A stretch of DNA of 9,338 bases from Betaproteobacteria bacterium (GCA_012274175.1 JAAOZZ010000130.1:1-9338); one strand, 5' to 3'. Shown: positions 1 to 8,921, counted from the stretch's first letter. The notes: generated from the letters alone by a model not told the origin. Translations and numbers: made by a program.

Positions 1-3000
1 TACCGATAGCGCATCGTGAAGGCAGTCCATCCCGGGGGCAGGCACGGCGCGAAGCGCAGGTGATCCTTTACGAGCGTCACCCCCAGCAGCGATTCGAGGA
101 TGAGGCGGTACATCCATCCCGCGGAGCCCGTGTACCAGCTCCATCCGCCGCGGCCCACATGGGGCGACACCGCGTAGACGTCGGCGACGATCACGTACGG
201 CTCCACCTTGTAGGTCGCCACCTCCGGCGGCGTTCGCGCGTGATGCACCGGATTGATCATCGTCGCGAGCTCCCACGCGCGTTGCGAGTCGCCCAGGGTG
301 GCGAAGGCCATGGCCGCCCAGATCGCACCGTGGGTGTACTGGCCCCCGTTTTCGCGCACGCCCGGCACGTAGCCGCGGATGTAGCCGGCATCGAGCGTCG
401 AGGTGTCGAACGGCGGATCGAGGAGCTGGATCAACCCGCGCTCGCGGCGCACGAGTCGCTCGTCGAGCGACTCCATCGCCATGCGGGAGCGCCCGGGATC
501 GCCCGCCCCCGACAGCACCGACCAGCTTTGCGCGATGGAGTCGATGCTGCATTCGGCATCGAGCGCCGATCCCAGCGGCTGGCCGTCGTCGAAATAGGCG
601 CGCCGGTACCACGCGCCGTCCCAGCCGTGCTGCTCCAGGTTGCGGGCGAGCTCGAGGCGCCCGGCCTCGCAGCGATCGACGAAGGCCTGGTCGCCTCTCC
701 CGCGCGCGACCTGCGCGAATTGCCCGAGCACGGCGTGCAGGAAGAAACCGAGCCAGACGCTTTCGCCCTTGCCCTTGATTCCCACCAGGTTCATGCCGTC
801 GTTCCAGTCCCCGGAGCCCATGAGTGGCAGGCCGTGGACCCCATAGCGCATGCCGTGCACGATCGCGCGCACGCAGTGCTCGTAGAGGCTGGCGGATTCC
901 GACGACCTGCGCGGCAGGTCGTAGTACGAGTCGTCCTCGGGATTCACCGGACGGCCTTCCAGGAACGGGATCGATTCGTCCAGCACGCCCTCGTCCCCCG
1001 TCGCCAACACGTATCGCGCCGTCGCGAGTGGCAGCCAGAGGTAGTCATCGGAGCAACGCGTGCGCACGCCCCGTCCCGACGGCGGATGCCACCAGTGCTG
1101 CACGTCTCCTTCCACGAACTGCCGGCTCGCGCAGCGCACCAGGTGCTCGCGCACGAGCGCGGTCTCGGTGTGGACCAACGCCATCACGTCCTGCAGCTGG
1201 TCGCGGAAGCCGAAGGCTCCACCCGACTGGTAATAGCCGCTCCTCGCCCATAGCCGGCACGCCACCGTCTGGTACAGAAGCCAGCCGTTGGTGAGCACGT
1301 TGAGGGACGGGTCGGGGGTGTGCACCTGGACCGCGCCCAGCGTGCGCTTCCAGTTCGCTCGTACGGCATCCAGGGCGCCCTGGGCCGAGGTGGATCCCCG
1401 AAAGCGCCGCACGAGGATCGCCGCGTCGTCCGCGTCGCGACCCACGCCGAGGCGGAAGACGATGTCGCGCTCCTGGCCGTCGGCCAGCTCGAACGGCACC
1501 TGGATCGCGGCGCAGGGATCGAGGGCCGCACCCACCTTGCCCGACAGGCGCACGCGCGCCATCGCGGCCGGGTTGCCGAGTGCCCCGTTGCGCCCCACGA
1601 ACTCGGCGCGATCGCCGCTCACGCTGCGCACGGGCTCGTCCGCGTCGAGGAACGCGATGCGATCCGGGAACTCCGTGTTGTAGGAATTGCGCGCCAGGAC
1701 TGCGCCGCTCTTCCCGTCGATCTCGGTGACCACCTGCATCCGGGTCTTGGCCCCCAGGTCGCCCAGCACCCACTCCACGTAGGCGGTGGCGGAGAGCGTG
1801 CGCGAACGGCCCGAGTCGTTGCGGACCTTCAGCACCGAGAACTTCACGGCCGCGTCGATGGCCACGTATACCCACAGCTCGGACGCGATGCCGTCCTCGC
1901 GGTGCTCGAAGACGCTGTAGCCGAAGCCGTGGCGCGTCACGTAGGCGCCGGTTCCGCGCGCGGGCAGCGCCGCGGGCGACCAGAAACGACCCGACTCCTC
2001 GTCGCGAAGGTAGATGGCTTCCCCGCTCACGTCGCTCACCGGGTCGTTGTGCCAGGGCGTGAGGCGGTACTCGTGGGCGTTCTCGCTCCACGTATACGCG
2101 GACCCGCTCTCCGAGACGACCGTTCCGAAGGTCGGGTTCGCGAGCACGTTGGCCCAGGGCGCGGGCGTGGCCTCCCCCTCGAGCGCCGTGATCACGTATT
2201 CCGTGCCGTCGGGCGTGAACCCACCGAGGCCGTTGGACAGGATCAATTCGCGCGGGCGCTCTTCGGCGGGGCGTGCTTCCCCCCGGTGGTTGCGGGTCGG
2301 CGCAAGACGCGGGACCCGCACCTCGGCGGGGCCGCGCCGGGAGACCTGTTCCGCGAGGCTTCCCCGGCGGTCCGTGACGATGGCGCGCGCCACGGATTGG
2401 AGCAGGACGCGATCCTCCTCCGAGATCTGCTCCGAGCGCCGCACGAAGATCCCGCCCGGCCGGTCCATCACGTGCGCTTCGACACCCGCGGCGATGAGGC
2501 CCATGATCTGGTCCTGCAGGACCTGGCGGTAGCCGCCGCGGTCCTCGTTCCAGATCACGAGGTCCACGGCCAGCCCCTTCAATCGCCAGTACGCGTGCGC
2601 CTGCACCAGCTGGCGGACGAGATCGATGTTCTTCGTATCCCCGATCTGCAGCAGCACGATCGGCAGGTCTCCCGATATCGCGTAGCTCCAGAGGCCCGAT
2701 TGCCCGCGCCGGTTCCTCGCGATGACGCCCGCCTCGGCGCGCAGCGACGCGTTGGCGTAGATCACGCTGCCGGCGAGGCGGCCGTAGAGCTGCGCATCGC
2801 TCTCGGTGGCGTTGATCTGCCGGAGCGTGACCGAGCTGTGGGTCCACGCGAGGTCGAACACGCGGTCCGCCAGGCGCCGATCCTGGTATTTTCCGACGAG
2901 GCCCAACGCGGCGTCCCGCGTCTCGGCCATGCCGGAGACGATGTCGATCGTCGCGGTCTGCTGCGGTTCGAGGACCATCCGACGGCGAATGGCGACGATC

Positions 3001-3710
3001 GGATCCAGCACGGATCCCTGGTGGCCCGACAGCCGCACGGCATCGGTCATCGCCTGCGGGGCGGCCACGGTGCGTCCGCGACCGATGAACTGCAGGCGAT
3101 CGGTCTCGTAGGACGCCTCCTCGGCATCGGCCCCGTGCACCGTCATCAAATGCAACATCCAGGGCGGCTGCTCCTCAAGCGACCGGGGCCGGCGCGTGCA
3201 CAGGATGGCATTGCGCGGCGCGACGATCTGCGTCTGCACGAAAAGGTTGGAGAACGCCGGGTGCAACGCGTCGGCGGCCGGCGGGGCGATGGCCACTTCC
3301 GCGTAGCTCGTGACATCGATCGTGCGCCGGGTGCGCGAGCGATTGGTGATGCGCAGCCGGCGCAGCTCGATGTCGTCCTCGGGCGAGACCACGATCTCGG
3401 TGTGGGTTTCCAGGTCGTCGTCGCCCCGGCGGAATTCGGCGCGCGCCTCGGTGAATATCGCCTCGTAATGCGCTGGCCGCTTGAGCGTCGGCTGGTGCGC
3501 GGCCGACCAGAATGCGCCGCTCGCCACGTCGCGGATGTAGCAGAACGTGCCCCAGGGGTCGCAGGTGCTGTCCTCGCGCCACCGGGTGACGGCGAGGTCC
3601 TTCCACCGGCTGCTTCCGCCGCCCGCGTTGGTGACCATGACGTGGTACCTGCCGTTCGAAAGCAGCTGCACTTCCGGCATCGGCGTGTCGGGGCTTCGGA
3701 ATACCCGCAC
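1..3710 (-). other. GH94 phosphorylase-like domain of the glucan synthase, C-terminus cut
   Basis: Encodes residues from about 1620 to the window edge. Two beta-sandwich units are recognisable by repeated signatures: LLSNGRYHVMVTNAGGG (Asn1638) with FWSAAHQPT, and LILSNGLGGF (Asn2112) with RFWSPAALPARG. The (alpha/alpha)6 catalytic part follows, with GAFGFRDQLQD (Asp2456), SDDYLWLP, GSGDWNDGMN (Asp2587 and Asp2590) and GGQYTHGAIW (His2746). The DWND aspartate and the THG histidine match positions used for catalysis and phosphate binding in GH94 phosphorylases. In Brucella Cgs this domain controls ring size by phosphorolysis of the growing chain. The readable end, PPGWTAFTMRYR, is near the normal end of GH94, so only tens of residues should be missing. 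Confidence 0.9.
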
Positions 3711-6700
3711 CGGCGCTTTCTCGTCGCCGGATATCGCGCGAATCGCCGAGAGCTCGGCGGGATGGGAGTAGAACCCCGCGACCTTCGGAATGCGCTCCTG
3801 CAGCAGCATCAGCGTCGCCTTGAGCAGCGGGTCCGACTCGAAGCGCTTCTGCATCGGGCGATCGAGCAGCGAATGCGCGAGCGACAGCAGGATCATGCCC
3901 TGGTGATGCGCCATGTACGAGCGCACGATGGCGCTCGCCTGGCCGCGCGGCAGCCGCGCGGGCGTGTAGTCGATCGCCTCGTAGAGCCCGAAGCGTCCGG
4001 CGAGCCCGGCGGCGGCGAGCCGCTGCAGGTTGAGGCACGACTCCTCGGGGGCCACCATCAACGCGAGCGCCGAGGCGTAGGGCGCGATGACCAGGTCCTC
4101 CGCGAGCCCGCGCTTCAGCCCCAGCCCCGGCACGCCGAAGGCGCGGTACTGGTAGTTGAGGCTCGCATCGACGGAGTTGTAGCCGCATTCCGAGATGCCC
4201 CAGGGCACGCCGCGCCGCTTTCCGTAGGCGATCTGCCGATCCACCGTCACGCGATAGGACTGGTCGAGCAACGTGTTGGCGTACGTGGGCATGACCAGGA
4301 GGGGCATCAGGTATTCGAACATCGAGCCGCTCCAGGACAGGAGCACCGGGCGGCCCCCCGCGGTCGTGAGCAGGCGCCCGAGCGCGAACCAGTTCTCCTG
4401 CGCGATCTCCCCCTGCGAGATCGCCACGAAGCTGGCGAGCCGCGCCTCCGAGGCGAGCAGGTCGTAATAGCTCGCATCCCGCCTGCGCTCCTCGACGTTG
4501 TACCCGATGGCGAGCAGGTGGCGCGCCCTGTCGTAGAGGGAGCCGTAATCCATGCGGGACAGCTCTTCGCATTGCAGCGCGAGGCGCTCGATCTGCGCCA
4601 TCCGCTCGATGGCGGGATGGCTCGCGTCCGCCGGCAGCCATCGCGTCTCGAGCTCCGCAAGCTCGCGCAAGGTCGGAATCGCGCGGCTGCCCACCAGCTC
4701 GCCGTATCCCGCCGACGCGATCGACGGCACGCTCCATGGAGCGAGATACGCCAGCTCGTCCCGCATGCCCCGCCACTGCGCCACGAGGGCTTCGATCCAG
4801 AATCCCGCCTCGCGGACGGGCGCGGAAGCTCCCGCGGAATCGGCGGGCACGACCGCAAGCGCCGCGGCAAGGCCGGTGACGCCCGCTTCGAGCCGGTCGA
4901 GCCATTGCCGCGCCCCGTCGATCGTCCCCGGCGGGGAGCCGCGCGCGGCTTCCAGCTCCGAGCGCAGGCGATCCAGCGCTGCCGGCGCGTCCTTGCCCAT
5001 GGCCTCGACGAGGACCTGCAGCGTGTCTTCCATGCCCTCGAAACACCGCCCATCGAAGATCGGGGCGTCGGCAAGCGCCAGCAGGCCCGGCCGCAAGGTC
5101 ATCAGGTGGCCCGCGAGGTTCCCGCTGTCCACCGACGAGATGTAGCGCGGCATCAAAGGTTTCAGGGACTGGGTGTCGTACCAGTTGTAGAAATGGCCCT
5201 CGTGCCGTTCCAGGCCCGCCATCGTGCCCATGGCGTTCGTCGTGCGCAGGATCAGTTGCCCGGCCGGGATGTAGCCGAAGTCGCAGGCGGTGAGGTTCGC
5301 CAGCAGCGCGAGTCCCATGTTCGTGGGCGACGTGCGATGGGCGAGGGTCTCGACCGGATGTTCCTGCCAGTTGTCGGGCGCGAGCCAATGGTCGTCCGGG
5401 CCGGCGAAGGCTTCGAAGAACGCCCACGACCTTCGCGCGAGCCTGCGCAGGAACTGCGCCTGGTCCATCGTGAGCCGCGCTTCGCGGCGGGCGAGCGGGC
5501 GGCCGAGCCACCAGGCGATTCCCGGGGAGGCGAACCACAGCAGGATGATCGGCGCGGCCAGCCCCGTCGCCGATGACGCGCCGGACATCGCCAACGCCGC
5601 CGCGGCCGCGGCGATGAAAGGGGCGATCCACATGGATGCGAGCGACGCCCCGAGTCCGGAGCGTGCCGCGGCGTTTTCACCCGCGCCATGGCCGTCATCC
5701 CGCGCGGCCGACGGATTCCATTCGAGACGCCGTCGCCGGGTGACGTGCACCCGCCAGGCGGTGCGTGCGATCGCGTCGAGGTTCACCGCCGACTCGTACG
5801 GAAGGAATGCCATGGCCACCGCGAGCTGCCCGGCGTGCCGGCCGGCCACGCCCGCCGTGGCGCCGAGGTGCTGGCGCCAAAGCACCTCGGCGGGCTTGCG
5901 CACCAGGTCCACGATCACGGCGCTCGCGGCCGGCAGGGCCAGGATCGCGATCACGTCCAGGGTCCACGGCCAGGGATGGGCGAGCAGGGTCCAGGCAAGC
6001 AGCAACAGCAGGGTCATCGCCACGGGCACGAGGCTGCGCCGCAGGTTGTCGAAGAGCTTCCACTGCGAAAGCGCCGACAGGGGATTCTTCGCCCGGCGCC
6101 CGTCGGGGCCGGGCACGGTCGGGAACAGCCACTCCGCGAGCTGCCAGTCGCCGCGAATCCAGCGGCGCCTGCGATCCATGTCCGCGCCGTACGTCGACGG
6201 ATAGCCCTCGTACAGCTGCACGTCGCTCAGCAGGCCCGATCGCGCATAGCAGCCCTCGAGCAGGTCGTGGCTGAGGATCCGGTTCTCGGGGAACCGCCCC
6301 CCGAGGGCCCGCTCGAACGCGTCGACGTCGTAGATCCCCTTGCCGATGAAGGAGCCCTCGCAGAACACATCCTGGTAGACGTCGGAGACCGCGCGGGTGT
6401 AAGGGTCGATTCCCGGGTCCCCCCCGTGCATGCGCGCGTACCACGAGCGGTTCGCCCCCGGCAAGCTCACGCTCACGCGCGGCTGCAGTATTCCGTAGCC
6501 CTCGGTCACCCGCTCGCCGGCGCCGCCGAAGCACGCGCGGTTCAACGGGTGCGCCATCACGCCGACGAACTGGCGTGCCGAGTCCCGCGGAAGCTGCGTG
6601 TCCGTGTCGAGCGTGATCACGAACTTCACCTCGGACAACACCCTGGTATCGCCGACGACCAGCGAGAATCGCCCGGCTGCGTCTCCGCGCAGCAGCGCGT

Positions 6701-8567
6701 TCAGGTCCGAGAGTTTCCCGCGCTTGCGTTCGTAGCCCATCCAGACCCGTTCCCGCGGGTTCCAGCGGCGCGGGCGGTGGAAGAGATAGAACGTGTCGCC
6801 CGCCGTGGCCGCATCGGCCGGATTCGCCGCGCGGCGGTACTTTTCGTTGAGGCTCTCGATTCCCTTGCGGGCGAGCCACACCAGGGACTCGTCCTCGGGC
6901 AGCGTCTGCACGGAAGCATCGCAGAAATCGGTGAGCAGGCCGAAATGCAGGTGGTCGTCCCGGTTGGCCAGGAACCGGACCTCCAATGCCTCGACCAGCT
7001 CCTCGATGCTCTCCGCTCCGGTGAGCATGGTCGGGACCACCACCAGCGTGCGCGATTGCGACGGAATCCCTTGCGAGAAATCCATGCGCGGCAATGGGCG
7101 CGGCGCCACGAGCAATGTCGCCAGCCAGTTCACCATCCCCACCGCGAGCTGGCTCGCGGCCACCAGGAGCAGGAATCCCAGCAACACGAGCACCGGCGCG
7201 GGAAGTCCCTCGCGATAGGCGCTCGCCAGGAGGGCCGCGGTGATCGCCGCCGTGATCAATCCGATGGCGCCGAGGTAGAGCGGCAGGGGGATCCGCCGCG
7301 CCATCCTGCGCAGCATCTCGAGGGAGGTAAGCCGCACCCCCGTCGCGCGCTCGAGCCGCGGCCGGCCCTTGTCCACCAAATGGAACCCGACGTGGGAGGC
7401 CCGATCGTCGCCGCCGCCGCGGGCACCCGCGCTCGCCGCGCTTTCCGCCGCCAGCTCGATCGCCTTGCGCGCCACCTCGATCTCGGCCACCCGGGCGCGC
7501 TTCGCCACCTCCTCCACGACGTGCCGGTAGCGATCCCGGGTCGCGAAATCCATCCTGTCGTAGGTGCCGCCCGGGTCCTCGCGCAGCGTTCGCTCGACGA
7601 CGCTCATCGTCTCGACGAACTCGCGCCAGTCCATCGATCCCAGGAACCGAAGGCTGCCGATGGAATTGCTGATGGAAACCTGGTCGCCGGCCTGTTCCTG
7701 GTTCTCCGATTGCACCAGCTGCTCGATCGTGAAACCCGACTCGAAAAGCCGCTGCTCGATCCAGGTGAGCGGCAGGGCGAGCGCCGCACTCTGTCCCTGC
7801 AGGCGGCGTGCCAGCTCCGCGACGAACGAGCTCACCATCGGCGGGTTCGAGCGCGCCATGTCCGCGATCACGAGGATCAGGCTCTTGGGATCGCTCTCGG
7901 CGACGTGCATCATCTGGTCCGCCCACGCGTCGGCGCGGTTGCGGTCGATCGTGCCGGCGGCCGTCCGGACTCCGACGCGGCGCAGGTTCTCGATCAACGC
8001 CAGGCGAAGCATGATGGGTATGGCCCACAACTCGCCCACCTTGAGCGGGGTCACCGTCTGGTAGGCCGCCACGAAACGGGAGAGGCTCTCGGCGTCCACC
8101 CAGCCGTCGCCGTGGGAGATCGCCTCGAACGCGAGGTCGTAGACGCGCGGAAGCCGCGCGGACAACCCGCTCGCCAACCGGGGAAGCTCGCGGCTGTAGC
8201 CCTTGGGGAGGTGGCGCTTGGCGGTGCGGATCTGCTCCTCGATCAGATAGAAATTGTCGAGCAGCCAGTCGGCGGCGGGCGTGATGCGGCGATCCTGCGT
8301 GACCGCCGCGGCCAGCAGGTCGCAGACCTCCACCAGGACCACTTCATTTTCCGCCAGCCGAGCCAGCAGCCGGTCGCGGGTGCGGCCCGGCGCCAGCCTG
8401 TGCGCGTGGGCGAGGTTCTTGCCGTGCTGCTCCATCCGATCGGCGCTGAACAGCTCCGATCGCAGCGGCGGCTCGTCGCCCGTGAATTTCCCGGCCACGC
8501 CGGCGCCGCCGAAGCGGGCCGCGATCTCGAGCCACCGCTCGGAGAGCGTGCGCTCGCCCTTGCTCAA
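1..8567 (-). CDS. ndvB: Cyclic beta-1,2-glucan synthase, nearly complete, 3' end off the left edge
   Basis: Inner-membrane enzyme that builds cyclic beta-1,2-glucan from UDP-glucose. In the known family the protein itself primes the chain, then elongates, trims and cyclises it; the product goes to the periplasm. The frame is open for 2855 codons from TTG at 8567, close to the roughly 2,800-2,900 residues usual for NdvB/ChvB/Cgs. Six hydrophobic segments lie near residues 426-451, 458-485, 846-864, 868-890, 978-998 and 1004-1024, matching the six-segment topology known for Brucella Cgs. They flank a GT84 domain (about 500-835), followed by a glycoamylase-like domain (1038-1575) and a GH94 domain (1620 to the edge). 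I saw no internal stop or frameshift. The start is uncertain: the frame has no ATG after the in-frame stop at 8703-8705, and TTGs also occur at 8579 and 8603. I chose 8567 because G/C bias at third positions becomes strong there. The first in-frame ATG falls inside the conserved SELFSADRMEQHGKNLA stretch, so is too late. No exporter gene (ndvA/chvA) is visible. Confidence 0.95.
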   Translation of the reverse strand, partial: MSKGERTLSERWLEIAARFGGAGVAGKFTGDEPPLRSELFSADRMEQHGKNLAHAHRLAPGRTRDRLLARLAENEVVLVEVCDLLAAAVTQDRRITPAADWLLDNFYLIEEQIRTAKRHLPKGYSRELPRLASGLSARLPRVYDLAFEAISHGDGWVDAESLSRFVAAYQTVTPLKVGELWAIPIMLRLALIENLRRVGVRTAAGTIDRNRADAWADQMMHVAESDPKSLILVIADMARSNPPMVSSFVAELARRLQGQSAALALPLTWIEQRLFESGFTIEQLVQSENQEQAGDQVSISNSIGSLRFLGSMDWREFVETMSVVERTLREDPGGTYDRMDFATRDRYRHVVEEVAKRARVAEIEVARKAIELAAESAASAGARGGGDDRASHVGFHLVDKGRPRLERATGVRLTSLEMLRRMARRIPLPLYLGAIGLITAAITAALLASAYREGLPAPVLVLLGFLLLVAASQLAVGMVNWLATLLVAPRPLPRMDFSQGIPSQSRTLVVVPTMLTGAESIEELVEALEVRFLANRDDHLHFGLLTDFCDASVQTLPEDESLVWLARKGIESLNEKYRRAANPADAATAGDTFYLFHRPRRWNPRERVWMGYERKRGKLSDLNALLRGDAAGRFSLVVGDTRVLSEVKFVITLDTDTQLPRDSARQFVGVMAHPLNRACFGGAGERVTEGYGILQPRVSVSLPGANRSWYARMHGGDPGIDPYTRAVSDVYQDVFCEGSFIGKGIYDVDAFERALGGRFPENRILSHDLLEGCYARSGLLSDVQLYEGYPSTYGADMDRRRRWIRGDWQLAEWLFPTVPGPDGRRAKNPLSALSQWKLFDNLRRSLVPVAMTLLLLLAWTLLAHPWPWTLDVIAILALPAASAVIVDLVRKPAEVLWRQHLGATAGVAGRHAGQLAVAMAFLPYESAVNLDAIARTAWRVHVTRRRRLEWNPSAARDDGHGAGENAAARSGLGASLASMWIAPFIAAAAAALAMSGASSATGLAAPIILLWFASPGIAWWLGRPLARREARLTMDQAQFLRRLARRSWAFFEAFAGPDDHWLAPDNWQEHPVETLAHRTSPTNMGLALLANLTACDFGYIPAGQLILRTTNAMGTMAGLERHEGHFYNWYDTQSLKPLMPRYISSVDSGNLAGHLMTLRPGLLALADAPIFDGRCFEGMEDTLQVLVEAMGKDAPAALDRLRSELEAARGSPPGTIDGARQWLDRLEAGVTGLAAALAVVPADSAGASAPVREAGFWIEALVAQWRGMRDELAYLAPWSVPSIASAGYGELVGSRAIPTLRELAELETRWLPADASHPAIERMAQIERLALQCEELSRMDYGSLYDRARHLLAIGYNVEERRRDASYYDLLASEARLASFVAISQGEIAQENWFALGRLLTTAGGRPVLLSWSGSMFEYLMPLLVMPTYANTLLDQSYRVTVDRQIAYGKRRGVPWGISECGYNSVDASLNYQYRAFGVPGLGLKRGLAEDLVIAPYASALALMVAPEESCLNLQRLAAAGLAGRFGLYEAIDYTPARLPRGQASAIVRSYMAHHQGMILLSLAHSLLDRPMQKRFESDPLLKATLMLLQERIPKVAGFYSHPAELSAIRAISGDEKAPVRVFRSPDTPMPEVQLLSNGRYHVMVTNAGGGSSRWKDLAVTRWREDSTCDPWGTFCYIRDVASGAFWSAAHQPTLKRPAHYEAIFTEARAEFRRGDDDLETHTEIVVSPEDDIELRRLRITNRSRTRRTIDVTSYAEVAIAPPAADALHPAFSNLFVQTQIVAPRNAILCTRRPRSLEEQPPWMLHLMTVHGADAEEASYETDRLQFIGRGRTVAAPQAMTDAVRLSGHQGSVLDPIVAIRRRMVLEPQQTATIDIVSGMAETRDAALGLVGKYQDRRLADRVFDLAWTHSSVTLRQINATESDAQLYGRLAGSVIYANASLRAEAGVIARNRRGQSGLWSYAISGDLPIVLLQIGDTKNIDLVRQLVQAHAYWRLKGLAVDLVIWNEDRGGYRQVLQDQIMGLIAAGVEAHVMDRPGGIFVRRSEQISEEDRVLLQSVARAIVTDRRGSLAEQVSRRGPAEVRVPRLAPTRNHRGEARPAEERPRELILSNGLGGFTPDGTEYVITALEGEATPAPWANVLANPTFGTVVSESGSAYTWSENAHEYRLTPWHNDPVSDVSGEAIYLRDEESGRFWSPAALPARGTGAYVTRHGFGYSVFEHREDGIASELWVYVAIDAAVKFSVLKVRNDSGRSRTLSATAYVEWVLGDLGAKTRMQVVTEIDGKSGAVLARNSYNTEFPDRIAFLDADEPVRSVSGDRAEFVGRNGALGNPAAMARVRLSGKVGAALDPCAAIQVPFELADGQERDIVFRLGVGRDADDAAILVRRFRGSTSAQGALDAVRANWKRTLGAVQVHTPDPSLNVLTNGWLLYQTVACRLWARSGYYQSGGAFGFRDQLQDVMALVHTETALVREHLVRCASRQFVEGDVQHWWHPPSGRGVRTRCSDDYLWLPLATARYVLATGDEGVLDESIPFLEGRPVNPEDDSYYDLPRRSSESASLYEHCVRAIVHGMRYGVHGLPLMGSGDWNDGMNLVGIKGKGESVWLGFFLHAVLGQFAQVARGRGDQAFVDRCEAGRLELARNLEQHGWDGAWYRRAYFDDGQPLGSALDAECSIDSIAQSWSVLSGAGDPGRSRMAMESLDERLVRRERGLIQLLDPPFDTSTLDAGYIRGYVPGVRENGGQYTHGAIWAAMAFATLGDSQRAWELATMINPVHHARTPPEVATYKVEPYVIVADVYAVSPHVGRGGWSWYTGSAGWMYRLILESLLGVTLVKDHLRFAPCLPPGWTAFTMRYR
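3843..5465 (-). other. Glycoamylase-like (GH189-type) cyclisation domain of the glucan synthase
   Basis: Encodes about residues 1038-1575, after the sixth membrane segment. It begins with RRSWAFFEAF and LAHRTSPTNMGLALLAN, the usual entry to this domain in the family. A variable, probably helical stretch follows. The Pfam Glycoamylase-like core is clear: SWSGSMFEYLMPLL around Trp1412, GISECGYNSVDASLNYQY with Glu1460, and RSYMAHHQGMILLSLAH with His1554-His1555-Gln1556. In characterised cyclic glucan synthases the corresponding middle region transglycosylates linear beta-1,2-glucan into a ring, and was recently classed as GH189. I cannot assign the nucleophile and acid residues with certainty. 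Confidence 0.8.
6063..7070 (-). other. GT84 glucosyltransferase domain of the glucan synthase
   Basis: Encodes about residues 500-835, between the second and third membrane segments, so expected on the cytoplasmic side where UDP-glucose is available. It opens with a Rossmann-like strand TLVVVPTM (from residue 507), then LLTDFCDA with Asp547 and Asp550. The metal and nucleotide-sugar binding motif is DTD at 654-656 within ITLDTDTQLPRDS. Further on come CEGSFIGKGIYDVDAF, then LSHDLLEG with Asp768 and Glu771, and RRRRWIRGDWQ around 800-807, which resembles the (Q/R)xxRW motif of processive glycosyltransferases. All the motifs expected for activity are visible; catalysis itself is inferred from the family. 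Confidence 0.88.
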
Positions 8568-8649
8568 TTCTCGCGGCAATGGTCGGGCGTGCCGGCGGGG
8601 CAATCGAGCGGCACGACTTGGGCTGGATGCGGGATGGTCAGCGTCGTCG

Positions 8650-8718
8650 TTACTGCAGGCGCATGTCGCTCGTGGCGGTCCGTACGGCGCGCTCGACGCT
8701 GGTCATTGGTGTTTCCAT
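8650..8718 (-). CDS. Doubtful 22-residue ORF upstream of the glucan synthase gene
   Basis: An ATG at 8718 opens a 22-codon frame ending in TAA at 8650-8652. A second in-frame ATG at 8706 has GGAA six bases upstream, so it is the better start, giving 18 residues beginning MTSVERAVRTATSDM. Of the 17 codons after that ATG and before the stop, all but one (GTA) end in G or C if the internal ATG is counted as G-ending, which resembles the coding bias of the big gene. It begins just after the TACAAT box and ends about 80 bases before the TTG start. It could be a leader peptide, the remnant of a longer N-terminus separated by a frameshift, or chance. I recognise no family. Confidence 0.2.
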   Translation of the reverse strand: METPMTSVERAVRTATSDMRLQ

Positions 8719-8721
8719 TGG
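8704..8721. repeat. Short direct repeat CATTGG, 12-base period
   Basis: CATTGG occurs at 8704-8709 and 8716-8721, just downstream of the TACAAT box and about one helical turn apart. Half-sites with this spacing can be a regulator's operator, but six-base repeats also arise by chance. The second copy overlaps the predicted transcript start near 8720. This is inference only. Confidence 0.25.
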
Positions 8722-8726
8722 GTGAG

Positions 8727-8732
8727 ATTGTA
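8727..8732 (-). promoter_or_regulatory. Possible -10 box (TACAAT) for the glucan synthase transcript
   Basis: Reads TACAAT on the minus strand, five of six matches to the sigma-70 -10 consensus, in an otherwise GC-rich region. No TTGACA-like -35 is found 16-18 bases upstream, so any promoter here would need an activator or be weak. The implied transcript start is near 8720, giving an untranslated leader of about 150 bases before the TTG at 8567. Confidence 0.35.
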
Positions 8733-8916
8733 GTCGAAGCGGTGGCACCGGCGAGCCCGCCCGGTTGCGCACGTCGACGCAGAATAGCTTCCGGGCCCCG
8801 ATGCGTCTGTTCGATGCCGTACACAACCCCCGAAGGAACGCATCCGGCCACCGCCTGTCCTAACGCCGCGAGAGTGCCGAGAAGCGGTTCCGCGACAGGC
8901 GACTCCGCCGCGATCC

Positions 8917-8921
8917 AGGAA
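8917..8921 (+). promoter_or_regulatory. Ribosome binding site for transketolase
   Basis: AGGAA lies eight bases before the TTG at 8930. It fixes that TTG as the likely start over the in-frame TTG at 8939 or GTG at 8969, neither of which has a comparable purine run at the right distance. Confidence 0.65.

Noticed and set aside
1320..5576. A 1418-codon open frame on the plus strand, with other long plus-strand frames (60-1253, 5688-8933).
   Set aside because: These lie antisense to the glucan synthase and translate to low-complexity protein rich in Arg, His and Ala with no recognisable domain. Such frames are expected opposite a GC-rich gene with strong third-position bias.
3175..8028. Long minus-strand frames at 3175-5631 and 5695-8028, and at 1045-2847, as separate genes.
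   Set aside because: They are out of frame with the synthase and give Arg/Gly/Pro-rich translations. The frame with conserved GT84, glycoamylase-like and GH94 motifs runs through the same stretches unbroken.
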